Shown here: positions 1 through 8,426 of the stretch, one piece after another
Position numbering within the stretch: position 1 is the first letter of the stretch
Layout: the number at the start of each line of letters is the position of its first letter
Assembly (NCBI RefSeq): GCF_007745175.1
Contig: NZ_CP036271.1
Location: 6,026,314 to 6,090,313 of the forward strand
DNA length: 64,000 nt
Source: Caulifigura coniformis
GTDB lineage: Bacteria; Planctomycetota; Planctomycetia; Planctomycetales; Planctomycetaceae
Reading direction: 5' to 3'
The notes under the pieces: model-generated
Told to the model about the DNA's origin: nothing
Seen by the model: the letters and a program-made list of their open reading frames with translations, nothing else
Database searches by the model: none
Position numbers and translations under genes: made by a program

Positions 1-358
1 TATTCACGTCACGGCCGATTTGAGCGGTCGAGGAGACATGGGCTCCTGGCGAAATGCCCGTCGTCGCTCTCGGCTTGAGGGGCCGAAACAAAAGCATGGC
101 CCGAATGAAAACCGCCTGGGCATCGTCAGCGACAAGCCAGGTTCGCGAGGCGTCCAGCGAATCGCCCAGCTTTCGGGGAACGACAATGGCCCCAGCGCTC
201 GATTGGGATGCCTTGCCGAGCTGCTTGCGGTCGCCGACGAAGGTGACATGCTCGTCCCCGGCCTCGCTGAGTGGGCGCACGTCAACGAGTCGACGCGTCG
301 GATCGCCGAGAACGGCGCATCCGAGTTGCTGGGCGAGTTGTTCAACCGTGAACGCCAT
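1..358 (-). CDS. lpxD: UDP-3-O-acylglucosamine N-acyltransferase LpxD, N-terminal part
   Basis: The left window edge cuts this leftward gene; about 119 N-terminal residues are present. The translation begins MAFTVEQLAQQLGCAVLGD and contains VRPLSEAGDEHVTFVGD, which matches the N-terminal uridine-binding domain of LpxD. It then enters the first left-handed beta-helix hexapeptides (ISPGAHVSSTAQIGRDV). LpxD transfers a 3-hydroxyacyl chain to UDP-3-O-acylglucosamine, the third step of lipid A synthesis, in the cytoplasm. The ATG at 358 has a GGAG Shine-Dalgarno 7 nt upstream (366-369 on the minus strand). The catalytic His region lies beyond the edge. The family call rests on motif recognition. 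Confidence 0.88.
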   Translation of the reverse strand, partial: MAFTVEQLAQQLGCAVLGDPTRRLVDVRPLSEAGDEHVTFVGDRKQLGKASQSSAGAIVVPRKLGDSLDASRTWLVADDAQAVFIRAMLLFRPLKPRATTGISPGAHVSSTAQIGRDVN

Positions 359-790
359 CGACGGACTCCATTCCGCCTCAAAATGATCCAGACGCAGACC
401 GCAGTCCGCCGCAGGTTTCTAGCAGAATGTGCCAATGTGCCTCAATGTGGATCGCGAATCGGAATCCGCGGCTATGGAACGTCCGAGATTCTGCGGAGTT
501 GATCGCTTAGAGGCGTGGCTGACGACTGGCTTTCAATGGGCGGGGGAGGCCGCGAAACGAGCCGGTCTTGTCCGCCGTTGCGATTGAGGTCGCTCGGCGG
601 AACAGGCCGCGGCTCGCTGGAGACTCTCGAATTCTGATGGAAAGGGGCTGCGATTCAGTTGCACTGGCCGGCACGCCCGCTATGTTGTGAGACTGAGTCT
701 CAGTTGCAGTGTTGGGCGGCGAGGGGGTCGCCCGGTGCCAGCGCTGGGAGTTGTTGCAGTCGCCCTGCGCCTGAAAGAAAGGCCCTTGTC
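359..790. other. Divergent intergenic region between lpxD and a DUF1559 gene
   Basis: No convincing gene; open frames here are shadows. An imperfect hairpin lies at 559-615, with arms GAGCCG/CGGCTC and TCCGCCG/CGGCGGA. Because both flanking genes point away, it is not a simple terminator and may be a leader or regulatory structure. No promoter hexamers could be assigned. Confidence 0.5.
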
Positions 791-1834
791 TTGCTGGCTA
801 CCCCCTCACGTCGCGCCCATCCCAGGCGCGGCTTCACGCTCATTGAGCTCCTCGTCGTCATCGCCATCATCGCGATTCTCGTCTCGCTGCTGCTCCCCGC
901 AGTCCAGCAGGCCCGCGAGGCCGCTCGCAAAACCCAGTGCCGCAACAATCTCAAGCAGATCGGCCTCGCGCTTCACAACTTCCATGATGCGCGCACTGAG
1001 TTTCCGCACATGTACCGGCACAGTCCGCGTCCCACGACGTCGACGGCCTGCCCTTCGGGCCGGAATCCGATGGCGCTCCTGCTGCCCTACCTGGAACAGC
1101 AGAGTTTCGACACGAGCACCGAGGTTCGGACCGCGCTTCAGAACACCCTGTTGCCGGTCTACCGTTGTCCGTCAGACCCTGTTCCCGGCGGCGCTCCGAT
1201 CACCTATGCCTCCTACGGTGTCAATTCCGGTGACACCTATTCCTGGGCGTGGATGTGCAACGGGCAGCCCGCCAGCATGGCCGTCCCCTATTGCGCCTAC
1301 TTCAAGGCGAGTCGCCCCTACTTCGGCGGCCTCATCGACCCGGCGGGCATGACCTGCATGCAGCGGAGCGGTGGCCGCACAGTCCGATTTCGTGACATTA
1401 CGGACGGGACCTCCAACACGATCGCATTTGCGGAGCGCTGGGGAGCTGTGATCCATCCGGTCACCAAAGCGCGGAACACGCAGTACTCGGCGTTCATGTC
1501 GTCCTGGGTCGACACCTACGCCACCTTCCCGGTCAGTGCCTCCACCAGGCTCAACAACCATCTCGATCCCGACTTCAGCGAGATTCAGATCTGGTCGGGA
1601 TACTGGAGTTCCATGCGATCCGAGCACGCCGGCGGCGTGATGGTGCTCCTGGCCGATGGTTCGGTCCGGTTCCTCAACGAGTCGATCAATCGCGAAACGA
1701 CTGCGGACGACATGTTCCAGTACCCCGTGGGAACGGGATCTCCTTCACGAGGCGGGTCGCACCCGACGGCTTCGGGCCGAGTGTTCCGCGCCATCGCAGT
1801 GCGCGACGATGCGGAGGTGATCGGTGAGTTCTAG
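791..1834 (+). CDS. DUF1559 domain protein with prepilin-type N-terminus
   Basis: The N-terminus carries the type IV prepilin methylation motif [19 protein letters not shown] followed by [16 protein letters not shown], the hallmark of the planctomycete DUF1559 family. The C-terminus has the usual [15 protein letters not shown] signature. These are envelope proteins with an N-terminal helix, presumably processed by a prepilin peptidase; their function is unknown. I chose the TTG at 791 because AAAGG sits 8 nt upstream and it leaves a short leader. An ATG at 659 would add 44 poorly conserved residues. The gene overlaps the next one by 11 nt, so the two are probably co-translated. Predicted length is 347 residues, normal for the family. 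Confidence 0.85.
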   Translation: MLATPSRRAHPRRGFTLIELLVVIAIIAILVSLLLPAVQQAREAARKTQCRNNLKQIGLALHNFHDARTEFPHMYRHSPRPTTSTACPSGRNPMALLLPYLEQQSFDTSTEVRTALQNTLLPVYRCPSDPVPGGAPITYASYGVNSGDTYSWAWMCNGQPASMAVPYCAYFKASRPYFGGLIDPAGMTCMQRSGGRTVRFRDITDGTSNTIAFAERWGAVIHPVTKARNTQYSAFMSSWVDTYATFPVSASTRLNNHLDPDFSEIQIWSGYWSSMRSEHAGGVMVLLADGSVRFLNESINRETTADDMFQYPVGTGSPSRGGSHPTASGRVFRAIAVRDDAEVIGEF

Positions 1835-2195
1835 TCCGCAACCCGTGTGGAAACGCATTGTCACGGGAGCTGTTGTTGTCATCGGGATGGTCCTCCTGGT
1901 GCGACTGGGCGCGATGGCGATGGGGTCGTTCCGTTCGGAAGAAGCAATGCCGATGGAGCAGGTCCGCGCCATTCTGAAGAAGGGGGCGGAAGTGGAGCGG
2001 GAAATCTGGGAGAAATCCTGGAGAGAATCCGGCGCTCCCCCGCCGCCAGGCGGCTTCGACGCAGCGTGGAAACGAGCTCGCGGAACGATGCCCGACGGAG
2101 CGGAAGTCAAAGCGATTGATGCGGCCCACGGGCAGGGCTCCGCCTCATCGTCAGGACAGTCGCCGTCGCCAGCGTCGACCGGCAAGGCCCCTTGA
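1824..2195 (+). CDS. Small single-pass membrane protein following DUF1559 gene
   Basis: The 123-residue product starts at a GTG inside the 3' end of the DUF1559 gene (11-nt overlap), which suggests translational coupling. One hydrophobic helix at about residues 12-32 ([20 protein letters not shown]) is followed by a charged stretch and a proline-rich segment (GAPPPPGGF), ending in a Ser/Pro-rich tail. I do not recognise a family. The position suggests an accessory role for the pilin-like protein, such as assembly or anchoring; that is inference. Several planctomycete DUF1559 genes have a similar small partner. Confidence 0.6.
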   Translation: MSSSPQPVWKRIVTGAVVVIGMVLLVRLGAMAMGSFRSEEAMPMEQVRAILKKGAEVEREIWEKSWRESGAPPPPGGFDAAWKRARGTMPDGAEVKAIDAAHGQGSASSSGQSPSPASTGKAP

Positions 2196-2389
2196 GCCAA
2201 TCGATCGACAGCAGAAGCCGCAGCTGGAAGCAGGGGTTGGGGAGGCAAGGATGTCTCCCTCGCTCTGCTCCCCGAATCAAAGGGTGTGTCCCCCGACCGT
2301 CTGGCCGCGCCTGCATCCTTCACCGCTGCCCTGCCGGGCGCCGCGTCGTCGCTGAACGCATCGAACGACGTGGCGTCTGGGAGGCGCTG

Positions 2390-2423
2390 CCGGGTCCGTC
2401 GCCCCCCTCGGCGACGGACCCGG
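2390..2423. terminator. Bidirectional hairpin between convergent genes
   Basis: A perfect 14-bp GC-rich stem (2390-2403 with 2410-2423) encloses a 6-nt loop. It lies between the rightward small membrane protein gene and the leftward SMP-30 gene, so it can serve both strands. There is no U-tract. Confidence 0.65.
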
Positions 2424-2478
2424 TGGGCGGTGACGGGAGCCCGGGCGCGGTCCGGCGGCTTTCAGGGGCGCAAGTCGA

Positions 2479-3486
2479 CTATGGGACTGTTTGGCCTGTC
2501 AGAAACCAGCCTCGCGATTCGGTCGGAATCCTGTACAGACTTTTGCCGGCCGTGATGTACAGCGTCGAGCCATCGTCGCCCCGGCCGAAGCCGCAGTTGG
2601 TGGGCACTTCCGGCGTCTTGAGGAAGGCAAGTTCCCGGCCCGTCGAGTCATAGACTCCGATGCCGAAACGAGATTCCGCTCGCACGGCGGCAAAGATCCG
2701 ACCTTCCGAATCGACGGTCAGCCCATCAACGCCCGTTTCTTTGCCGAAGTCCTTGAGGATCCGCCGCTCGCCCAGATTCCCGTGGCGATCGACCGGAAAG
2801 GCGTTCAGCGTCATGTGGACCTTTCCGCCACCGGAACCTGCTCCCGGCACTTCGGGGAAACCGTTGTCGGTCTCGGCGACGTACAGCGTCGATGCATCGG
2901 GCGACAGCGCCACTCCATTCGGCTTGGTGATGTCGCGTGTGACCCGGACGACGTCACCCGTTCGTGGATCAAATCGGTAGACGCTCAGGTGGTCGATCTC
3001 AATCGGCTCGGGGCCTCCGTACCGCGGATCGCTGAAATAAATCCAGCCGCGGGGATGGATGTCGAGATCGTTGGGAGCATTCAGCCGCTTCCCTTCGAAC
3101 TCCGAGACAAGCGGCTTCAGCTCTCCGGAATCGAGCACTTCGCAGACGGACTGGATTCCCCCGGCGGCTCCGCAACAGGCGATCAGGCGTCCCTGCAGAT
3201 CAAATGTCAGCCCGTTGCTCTTCTTGCTGTCCGCACAGTGGACCGTTGTCGTTTTTGTTTTGGGATCGAACTTGAGGATTCGTCCCGGCGTCTTTCCCGC
3301 GATGTCGCTGAAGTAGATGTCCCCCTGCGGTGAGGAGGCGACTCCCTCCGTGAATTCCCCGTCAGACCACAGCAACTCCAGTTTCGCGCCGTCCGGAAAA
3401 ACCGCCGCGGCGTCGGCCGCATTCAACGGCACGTCCGCGTTCAGGACGCACAACGCCAGCATGGCCACGGTTCGCACTGCTTTCAC
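2479..3486 (-). CDS. Exported SMP-30/gluconolactonase-like beta-propeller protein
   Basis: The product (about 335 residues) is an SMP-30/gluconolaconase/LRE-like six-bladed propeller. Blade motifs visible are GVASSPQGDIYFSDI, LNAPNDLDIHPRGWIYFSDP, PNGVALSPDASTLYVAETD and VDGLTVDSEGRIFAAV. Family members hydrolyse sugar lactones using a divalent metal bound by Glu, Asn and Asp residues; EGVASS, NAPNDL and PNGVAL plus GVDGL are the expected ligand-bearing segments. The N-terminus VKAVRTVAMLALCVLNADV is a signal peptide, so it acts outside the cytoplasm. GTG at 3486 is preferred because GGAG lies 7 nt upstream; an in-frame ATG at 3573 gives a long non-signal extension. The substrate cannot be told from sequence. 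Confidence 0.82.
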   Translation of the reverse strand: MKAVRTVAMLALCVLNADVPLNAADAAAVFPDGAKLELLWSDGEFTEGVASSPQGDIYFSDIAGKTPGRILKFDPKTKTTTVHCADSKKSNGLTFDLQGRLIACCGAAGGIQSVCEVLDSGELKPLVSEFEGKRLNAPNDLDIHPRGWIYFSDPRYGGPEPIEIDHLSVYRFDPRTGDVVRVTRDITKPNGVALSPDASTLYVAETDNGFPEVPGAGSGGGKVHMTLNAFPVDRHGNLGERRILKDFGKETGVDGLTVDSEGRIFAAVRAESRFGIGVYDSTGRELAFLKTPEVPTNCGFGRGDDGSTLYITAGKSLYRIPTESRGWFLTGQTVP

Positions 3487-3647
3487 GACCCATCTCCTGA
3501 AGAATCGGACCCGGGAATTGCCGGCGGGGCGGACATGGGTTCCAATCCTCATCGAGCAGCCAGGACCATGCAAGGAACCTCATCGGCGGGCATGGCCAGG
3601 GTGATTCGATTCGAAGTGGAATGCAAAAAGACAGGGTGTGAGGACTG

Positions 3648-4439
3648 ATGGACACGCTACAACTGGCGGTTGCGACCAGTGGACTGGGAGGCTCACTTCG
3701 TGATTCGATCGCTGTCGCCGCACAGAGCGGCGCCGGCGGCGTCCAGTTCGATCTCCGATCGGAAGTCACGGCCGATCAGTTCGGGGAGACCGCCAGTCTC
3801 CAGCTGCGCCACCTTCTCGGCGAATACTCCCTGCAGATCGCCTCGACCACGTTTCCGCTGAGAAGGCCGCTGTACGACCCGCTGGAGATCGATGGCCGCG
3901 TACACGTCGTGAAGGAAGCGATTCGACTCTGCGCTCGCCTGAAATGCAGGATTCTCACGTTGAGGGTCGGGCGAATTCCTGACCGGGAGGACCTCGAGAA
4001 TCGTGCCCGTCTTCAGGGGGCCCTGGGCGACATCGCCCGTCTTGGCATGAAGGAAGGCGTCACACCGGCGATCACGACGTCCGGCGATGCCGTGAGCGAA
4101 CTGCTGTCCCTTCTCGAAGAAGTGAAAGATGGCCCTGTCGGGATCGATCTCGATCCGGCGGGCTGTATCAGCGGACAGTTGTCGCCGATCGCCGTGTTGA
4201 AATCGCTCCACAACTCGGTTCAACACATCCAGGCGCGTGACGCGGTTCGGGACCTGGAGGCCGGCAGCACCGAAGTCGCGCTGGGGCGGGGGGAAACGCC
4301 CTGGGATGAACTCCTCGCGACGCTGGCCGACATGCGGTACGGAGGTTGGGTGACGGTCCGTCGCACCACGGGCGAGCAGCGTCGACAGGATGTTCTTAAC
4401 GCGGTTCGTTACCTCCGCACCGTGGCCGCTGGCGGGTGA
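3648..4439 (+). CDS. Sugar phosphate isomerase/epimerase-like TIM-barrel protein
   Basis: The 263-residue product resembles the AP endonuclease 2/xylose isomerase-like TIM barrel: an N-terminal strand (LQLAVATSGLGGSLRDSI), GAGGVQFDL, a central LKCRILTLRVG, and a late VGIDLDPAG followed by HIQARD. These correspond to barrel strands that bear metal-binding Glu, Asp and His residues in the family. Several canonical acidic ligands are hard to place, so activity is uncertain. There is no signal peptide, so it is cytoplasmic. It is divergent from the SMP-30 gene, with 161 bp between the starts, which hints at linked carbohydrate metabolism without proof. Confidence 0.65.
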   Translation: MDTLQLAVATSGLGGSLRDSIAVAAQSGAGGVQFDLRSEVTADQFGETASLQLRHLLGEYSLQIASTTFPLRRPLYDPLEIDGRVHVVKEAIRLCARLKCRILTLRVGRIPDREDLENRARLQGALGDIARLGMKEGVTPAITTSGDAVSELLSLLEEVKDGPVGIDLDPAGCISGQLSPIAVLKSLHNSVQHIQARDAVRDLEAGSTEVALGRGETPWDELLATLADMRYGGWVTVRRTTGEQRRQDVLNAVRYLRTVAAGG

Positions 4440-4925
4440 GCAGGGGTTCCGCACCTCTTGCAAGTCTTCCGCATACGCAAAATCGAAATTGTGCGGAATT
4501 TTTGAACTGGCATATAGATTTTGGTAGAGAGCCTCAATATTCTTCGTGCAGTTCTCTCTCAAACGTCGCGTCTGTAGTTGACGGAATGGATTGCTTTCGC
4601 GCGATGGACCGCGGGTCCTCTCAACGCCTTCGAGGCCGTTGAGTGTTGCTGTTGCGAGTAGCGGAGTCTCGGGCCAGAGATTTTGCGTCTTCAGCTGTCA
4701 GATATTCCAAGGCGGCAGTCCGTGTGTTCGTCCATTGGGCGAGCGTCCCGGCGTAATCGTGCTGCGCGCCCAAAGTGTCTTCAGCTCCACGGCGAGGGTC
4801 CTCCTGTGCTGCGTCGCTCTGCAGAAGTTTGTTTCCTGGGGAGGCGGCGATCACTCGCCACGTTGTGATTCTGGGTGTTCCATAATCTCGGTCTCCCTCT
4901 TTCTTCTGGATTGAGGACTATTGCT
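4440..4925. other. 486-bp intergenic region
   Basis: No gene is supported. The left part is more AT-rich than its surroundings and carries the possible terminator described separately. The right part presumably holds the promoter of the small secreted protein gene at 4926, but I could not assign hexamers confidently. Confidence 0.5.
4447..4503 (+). terminator. Possible intrinsic terminator after the isomerase-like gene
   Basis: An 8-bp inverted repeat (TTCCGCAC at 4447-4454, GTGCGGAA at 4491-4498) is followed by five T residues, 7 nt after the stop codon. The 36-nt loop is long, which lowers confidence. Confidence 0.35.
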
Positions 4926-5303
4926 ATGTCACTGAAAAAGTTGGCCCTGGGTCTGTGCTGCCTTGCTGTCATCAGCGCCGGTGTTGCCGAAGCCAAGAAG
5001 CTGGTCATCAAGAACTTCCCCTACGACGGCTTCATCGGAATCGATGAAGAAGGCGAACTGGCCGACGATGGCTACAGCGGCCTCGTGAAGATCTCCCTGA
5101 ACCTGAAGAACGGCAAGCTCGCCATCTCCGGGAAGGCCGTGGTCGACAACGAGTTCGGCAAGAAAGTGAAGTTCGTCGACCTGAACCTGCTTGGCATCGA
5201 TGAACTCGTCAAGGAAACCTACACGGTCGCGAAGAACGGCAAGGCGACCTACAAGGGCAGGTTCGTCGTCGATACCGAAGAGTTCGACGCAGCCGCCCTT
5301 TAA
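4926..5303 (+). CDS. Small secreted protein of unknown function
   Basis: The 125-residue product starts MSLKKLALGLCCLAVISAG with a predicted signal peptidase I site after VAEA. The mature part is about 100 residues, rich in Lys, Asp and Gly and in alternating beta-strand patterns (LVKISLNLKNGKLAISGKAV, KFVDLNLLGI, ATYKGRFVV). This looks like a small all-beta periplasmic or surface protein. I do not recognise a family. The ATG at 4926 has GAGGA about 10 nt upstream, which sets the start. It stands alone with long intergenic DNA before it. Confidence 0.7.
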   Translation: MSLKKLALGLCCLAVISAGVAEAKKLVIKNFPYDGFIGIDEEGELADDGYSGLVKISLNLKNGKLAISGKAVVDNEFGKKVKFVDLNLLGIDELVKETYTVAKNGKATYKGRFVVDTEEFDAAAL

Positions 5304-5445
5304 GCCGACTGCGACGACCATCACGCAAACGATTGGTTCGGTTGCCCTTGGACGTCGCTGAGGTTTCTTAAGAGCGTTTCTGGAAGAGGGGCGCTAACAC
5401 GCTGGGACAACGGCGTCTCTCTTCCAGGATTTGAAGGCGGAACTC

Positions 5446-6276
5446 ATGCGCACGTCGAAACGTGGTTTCACTCTCATCGAACTGGCCGTCTCCATCGCGG
5501 TCATGTCGACATTGATCGCCCTGCTGCTGCCGGGTGTTCAGTCAGCCCGGGAATCCGCGCGCCGCTCCGACTGCCAGAACCGCCTCAAGCAATGGGGGCT
5601 TGCACTTCACAACTATCACGATGTTCACAACATACTGCCGCCTGGCAGCATCTCACGCAGCCCTGCGCTATCTCCGTACTCCGGCTGGGGCTGGCAGGCG
5701 ATGGTGCTGCCGCAGATGGAACAATCTTCGCTGTACAGCCAGTGCGATTTCTCCCTGCACACGGCCCACGGTCCCAATCGCAACCTGATTGGCCAGCCCC
5801 TACCCACAACGCATTGCCCGTCCGATGTCGCTGATGAAGCGGTGATGGTCGACCTGCCCACTCACGGGCTCATTCGCGTGGCGACCGGGAACTACGTCGG
5901 ATCTGTCGGCGTCCTGTCCGGACTGTCAAATACGAGGCTTGCCCATATCACCGACGGACTCTCACAGACGATTCTCCTCGGCGAACGGAACGTCCACCCC
6001 GGAACGGACGGAACGATTCCGTTCATGTCGAACTGGTGCGGCATCCTTTCGGAAAACAATGTCTTTATCAGCAGTTCGGCGCCCTACGCGTATGCAACCG
6101 CCGCCCGGCTGGTCAATTCGTCGAGCACATCGTCGCTGGTCTTCAGCAGCCGCCATCCCATGGGGGCGAATTTCACCCTGGCGGATGGATCCGTCCGATT
6201 CATCCCGTCCTCGATCGACGGGCAGGTCTACGAAGCCCTCGGGACTCCGGCCGGCAACGAGACCATCAGCTTCTGA
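5446..6276 (+). CDS. DUF1559 domain protein, second copy
   Basis: A prepilin-like leader [19 protein letters not shown] is followed by the DUF1559 signature [19 protein letters not shown] and [15 protein letters not shown], with C-terminal [16 protein letters not shown]. At 276 residues it is somewhat shorter and more divergent than the other copies (PGVQSARE instead of PAVQQARE). The ATG at 5446 gives the typical short leader; an in-frame TTG at 5431 is possible. A 9-bp inverted repeat (5380-5388 with 5419-5427) lies in the leader. The lipoprotein gene 34 nt downstream is probably co-transcribed. Confidence 0.85.
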   Translation: MRTSKRGFTLIELAVSIAVMSTLIALLLPGVQSARESARRSDCQNRLKQWGLALHNYHDVHNILPPGSISRSPALSPYSGWGWQAMVLPQMEQSSLYSQCDFSLHTAHGPNRNLIGQPLPTTHCPSDVADEAVMVDLPTHGLIRVATGNYVGSVGVLSGLSNTRLAHITDGLSQTILLGERNVHPGTDGTIPFMSNWCGILSENNVFISSSAPYAYATAARLVNSSSTSSLVFSSRHPMGANFTLADGSVRFIPSSIDGQVYEALGTPAGNETISF

Positions 6277-6310
6277 TCGCTCCATTCACTCACCGATTTA
6301 GTGCCCGGTC

Positions 6311-6820
6311 ATGTCGACTCCGTCCGCCGCTCTTCGCCGTCTCGTTCTGCTTGGCCTGCTGCTGCTGGCAGCGTCCGGCTGCGAAAACGCCGCCGCCCTC
6401 GAACTCCAGGCTCGGGCCGACTTTGACAAGCAGGTCGATACCACCTGGCGCAACAACTGGCTGTGGGTGGAGGGGATCCAGTTCTTCGACAAGGGGGGCA
6501 TCTACATCGATTCCGACGAGCCCGGCCACCCGGCCTATGACAAGCCGGTGGTCCTGCCGTTGATGAAGCGGCTCTCCGCGAAGCATGGTCTGAAATGGCA
6601 CGCTGTCTGTGACAAAAGAAAACGCAACATTGCCGTGGCCATCGTCGCGAAAATTCCCGACCAGGAGGGCGTTCGGGCCGCGATCATGGAGATGCTCAGT
6701 GCGGAGCAGAAGGCGTTTCCGCTCGACATTCTCGTGCAGGAAGGGAATCGCTGGCTGTCGCTCGATTTCCTCGACGCGGAGGACGCCGCCTTCCTGGCGG
6801 ACGACGAACCGGCCAAGTAA
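6311..6820 (+). CDS. Lipoprotein of unknown function downstream of DUF1559 gene
   Basis: The 169-residue product has a lipoprotein signal peptide: RRLVLLGLLLLAASGC, with Cys24 as the predicted lipidated residue. The mature part contains WRNNWLWVEGIQFFDKGGIY and a mixed alpha/beta stretch with no recognised domain. It follows the DUF1559 gene by 34 nt on the same strand, so they form a likely two-gene unit, paralleling the pairing seen at the left end. Its role is unknown; it may be an envelope partner of the pilin-like protein. Confidence 0.7.
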   Translation: MSTPSAALRRLVLLGLLLLAASGCENAAALELQARADFDKQVDTTWRNNWLWVEGIQFFDKGGIYIDSDEPGHPAYDKPVVLPLMKRLSAKHGLKWHAVCDKRKRNIAVAIVAKIPDQEGVRAAIMEMLSAEQKAFPLDILVQEGNRWLSLDFLDAEDAAFLADDEPAK

Positions 6821-6954
6821 TCGTCCTCAACAGGACAGTCGACTGAGTGCCCGGCTTCCCGGACGTTCTTCCAGCCAGGTGAACGCAGCGGCCGAATTGG
6901 CCCCACGGCCTGTCGCCCGCCCGGACCTTCCCCACCGTCATCCGGCCCTCACCG

Positions 6955-8268
6955 TCATCCGGCGACCGGCAGGCAGACCCGCGGCAGGCGGACGCAGGTG
7001 AGTTTGTCGAGTTCCGCGGCGGCTTTCCTGTATCGGCCCTCGGTTGTGCGGTGAGTCATGATGACCAGCGGGACGGTCTGCGTCGTTCCAGGCGACGTCT
7101 CTTCCACCTCGGGCGACTCGTGCTGGATCACCGAAGACAGGCTGATCCCGTTGCGTCCGAGAATGTCCGTCAGGTCGGCCATCACATGCGGCTTGTCTTC
7201 GACATTGAACCGCAGGTAATAGCGCCGCACGATTTCTTCCGCCGGCTGCAGCTCGAACTTTGGCCGGTTTCCCCAGAGGTCGAGATGTCCGAACGTGAGC
7301 TGCGCGCGACCGACGGCGAGGTCGATCACGTCCGCCACGACCGCCGATGCAGTCGCTTCGCGCCCCGCGCCCATGCCGGAGAACCACGTCTCGCCAAGGA
7401 TGTCGCCCGTCAATGAAATGACGTTATTGGCCCCTTCCACTTTCGCGAGAGGATCGTCCTTCCGCACAAGTGTCGGCTGGGTGTGCATTTCAAGACGGCC
7501 TGCGACGAGCTTCGCCGTCGCAACGAGCTTGACCGCGTAGCCCAGCATGTCGGCGTAGCGCAGGTCGGCCAGTTCGAGGGTGTCGATTCCCTGCACGAGA
7601 AACCGATCTGGAGTGACTCGCGTTCCATAGGCCAGCTGGGTCAGCAGTCCCAGCTTCTGTGCGGCGTCCGTCCCCTGCACATCCATGGAAGGATCAGATT
7701 CGGCGTAGCCGATCTCCTGCGCCCGGCGGACGGCATCGCCATAGCTCGCGCCGTTGCGGAACATTTCCGTCAGGATGTAGTTGCTCGTCCCGTTGATGAT
7801 CGCCTGGATCTCGGTGATCTGGTTCGCGGCCATCGACTGGCCGAGGACGTGGATAATCGGCACGCCGCCGGCGACCGCCGCCTCGAAGGCGATTGTCCGG
7901 CCGGCTTTCTTCGCCGCGGCGAACAGTTCTTCGCCATGCTCGCAGAGAAGCGCTTTGTTGGCCGTGACGACATGCTTGCCGTTCTCGAGCGCCGTGCGAA
8001 CGATCTGGCGAGCCGGTTCAAGTCCGCCGATCAGTTCCAGCACCACGTCCACATTCGGATCGCGGGCCACGTCGAGGCCGTCCGCGGAGAGGGCGACGCC
8101 CTGCAGCAGGGGGCTTTCGCGCTTGGATGGATTCCGCACGGCGGCGCGAACCAGCTGGATCGACTTTCCCGAGCGCGCGGCGAGCCGCTGCTTGTGATTG
8201 ACCAGAATCTCGGCCACCCCGGCGCCGACGGTGCCAAATCCGACGAGTCCAACCCGTAAACTGTCCAT
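6955..8268 (-). CDS. hom: Homoserine dehydrogenase
   Basis: The 437-residue product makes homoserine from aspartate semialdehyde with NAD(P)H, the branch point toward threonine and methionine. It has the N-terminal Rossmann motif GLVGFGTVGAG (residues 7-17), the catalytic-domain segments TANKALL, FEAAVAGGVPII, INGTSNYILTEM and YAESDPSMDVQGTDAAQK, and a C-terminal ACT domain (YYLRFNVEDKPHVMADLTDI), as in the feedback-regulated long form. ATG at 8268 is chosen because GLVGFGTVG then begins at residue 7; an upstream in-frame ATG would add 27 non-homologous residues. It lies downstream of the thioredoxin-like gene on the same strand, 158 bp away. Confidence 0.95.
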   Translation of the reverse strand: MDSLRVGLVGFGTVGAGVAEILVNHKQRLAARSGKSIQLVRAAVRNPSKRESPLLQGVALSADGLDVARDPNVDVVLELIGGLEPARQIVRTALENGKHVVTANKALLCEHGEELFAAAKKAGRTIAFEAAVAGGVPIIHVLGQSMAANQITEIQAIINGTSNYILTEMFRNGASYGDAVRRAQEIGYAESDPSMDVQGTDAAQKLGLLTQLAYGTRVTPDRFLVQGIDTLELADLRYADMLGYAVKLVATAKLVAGRLEMHTQPTLVRKDDPLAKVEGANNVISLTGDILGETWFSGMGAGREATASAVVADVIDLAVGRAQLTFGHLDLWGNRPKFELQPAEEIVRRYYLRFNVEDKPHVMADLTDILGRNGISLSSVIQHESPEVEETSPGTTQTVPLVIMTHRTTEGRYRKAAAELDKLTCVRLPRVCLPVAG

Positions 8269-8426
8269 GACCCTGCCTGTACGATCCACGCGAAACGAGG
8301 GCCGCATCCTAGCGGCGCGCGGGAGTGGCGGGCAGCGATCCCCCGCCACGGAATTCGAGAGATTCAGCCCAACGGAGAAACTGATTGCCGCAGCGGCCAG
8401 TCGCGATGGAGCGACGGATCCGCCCG

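Noticed and set aside
659-790. ATG at 659 as start of the first DUF1559 gene
   Set aside because: It would give a 44-residue extension unlike the short leaders of the family; the TTG at 791 has a better Shine-Dalgarno distance.
5380-5427. Intrinsic terminator before the second DUF1559 gene
   Set aside because: The 9-bp inverted repeat has a 30-nt loop and no T-run and lies in the 5' leader; too weak to call.
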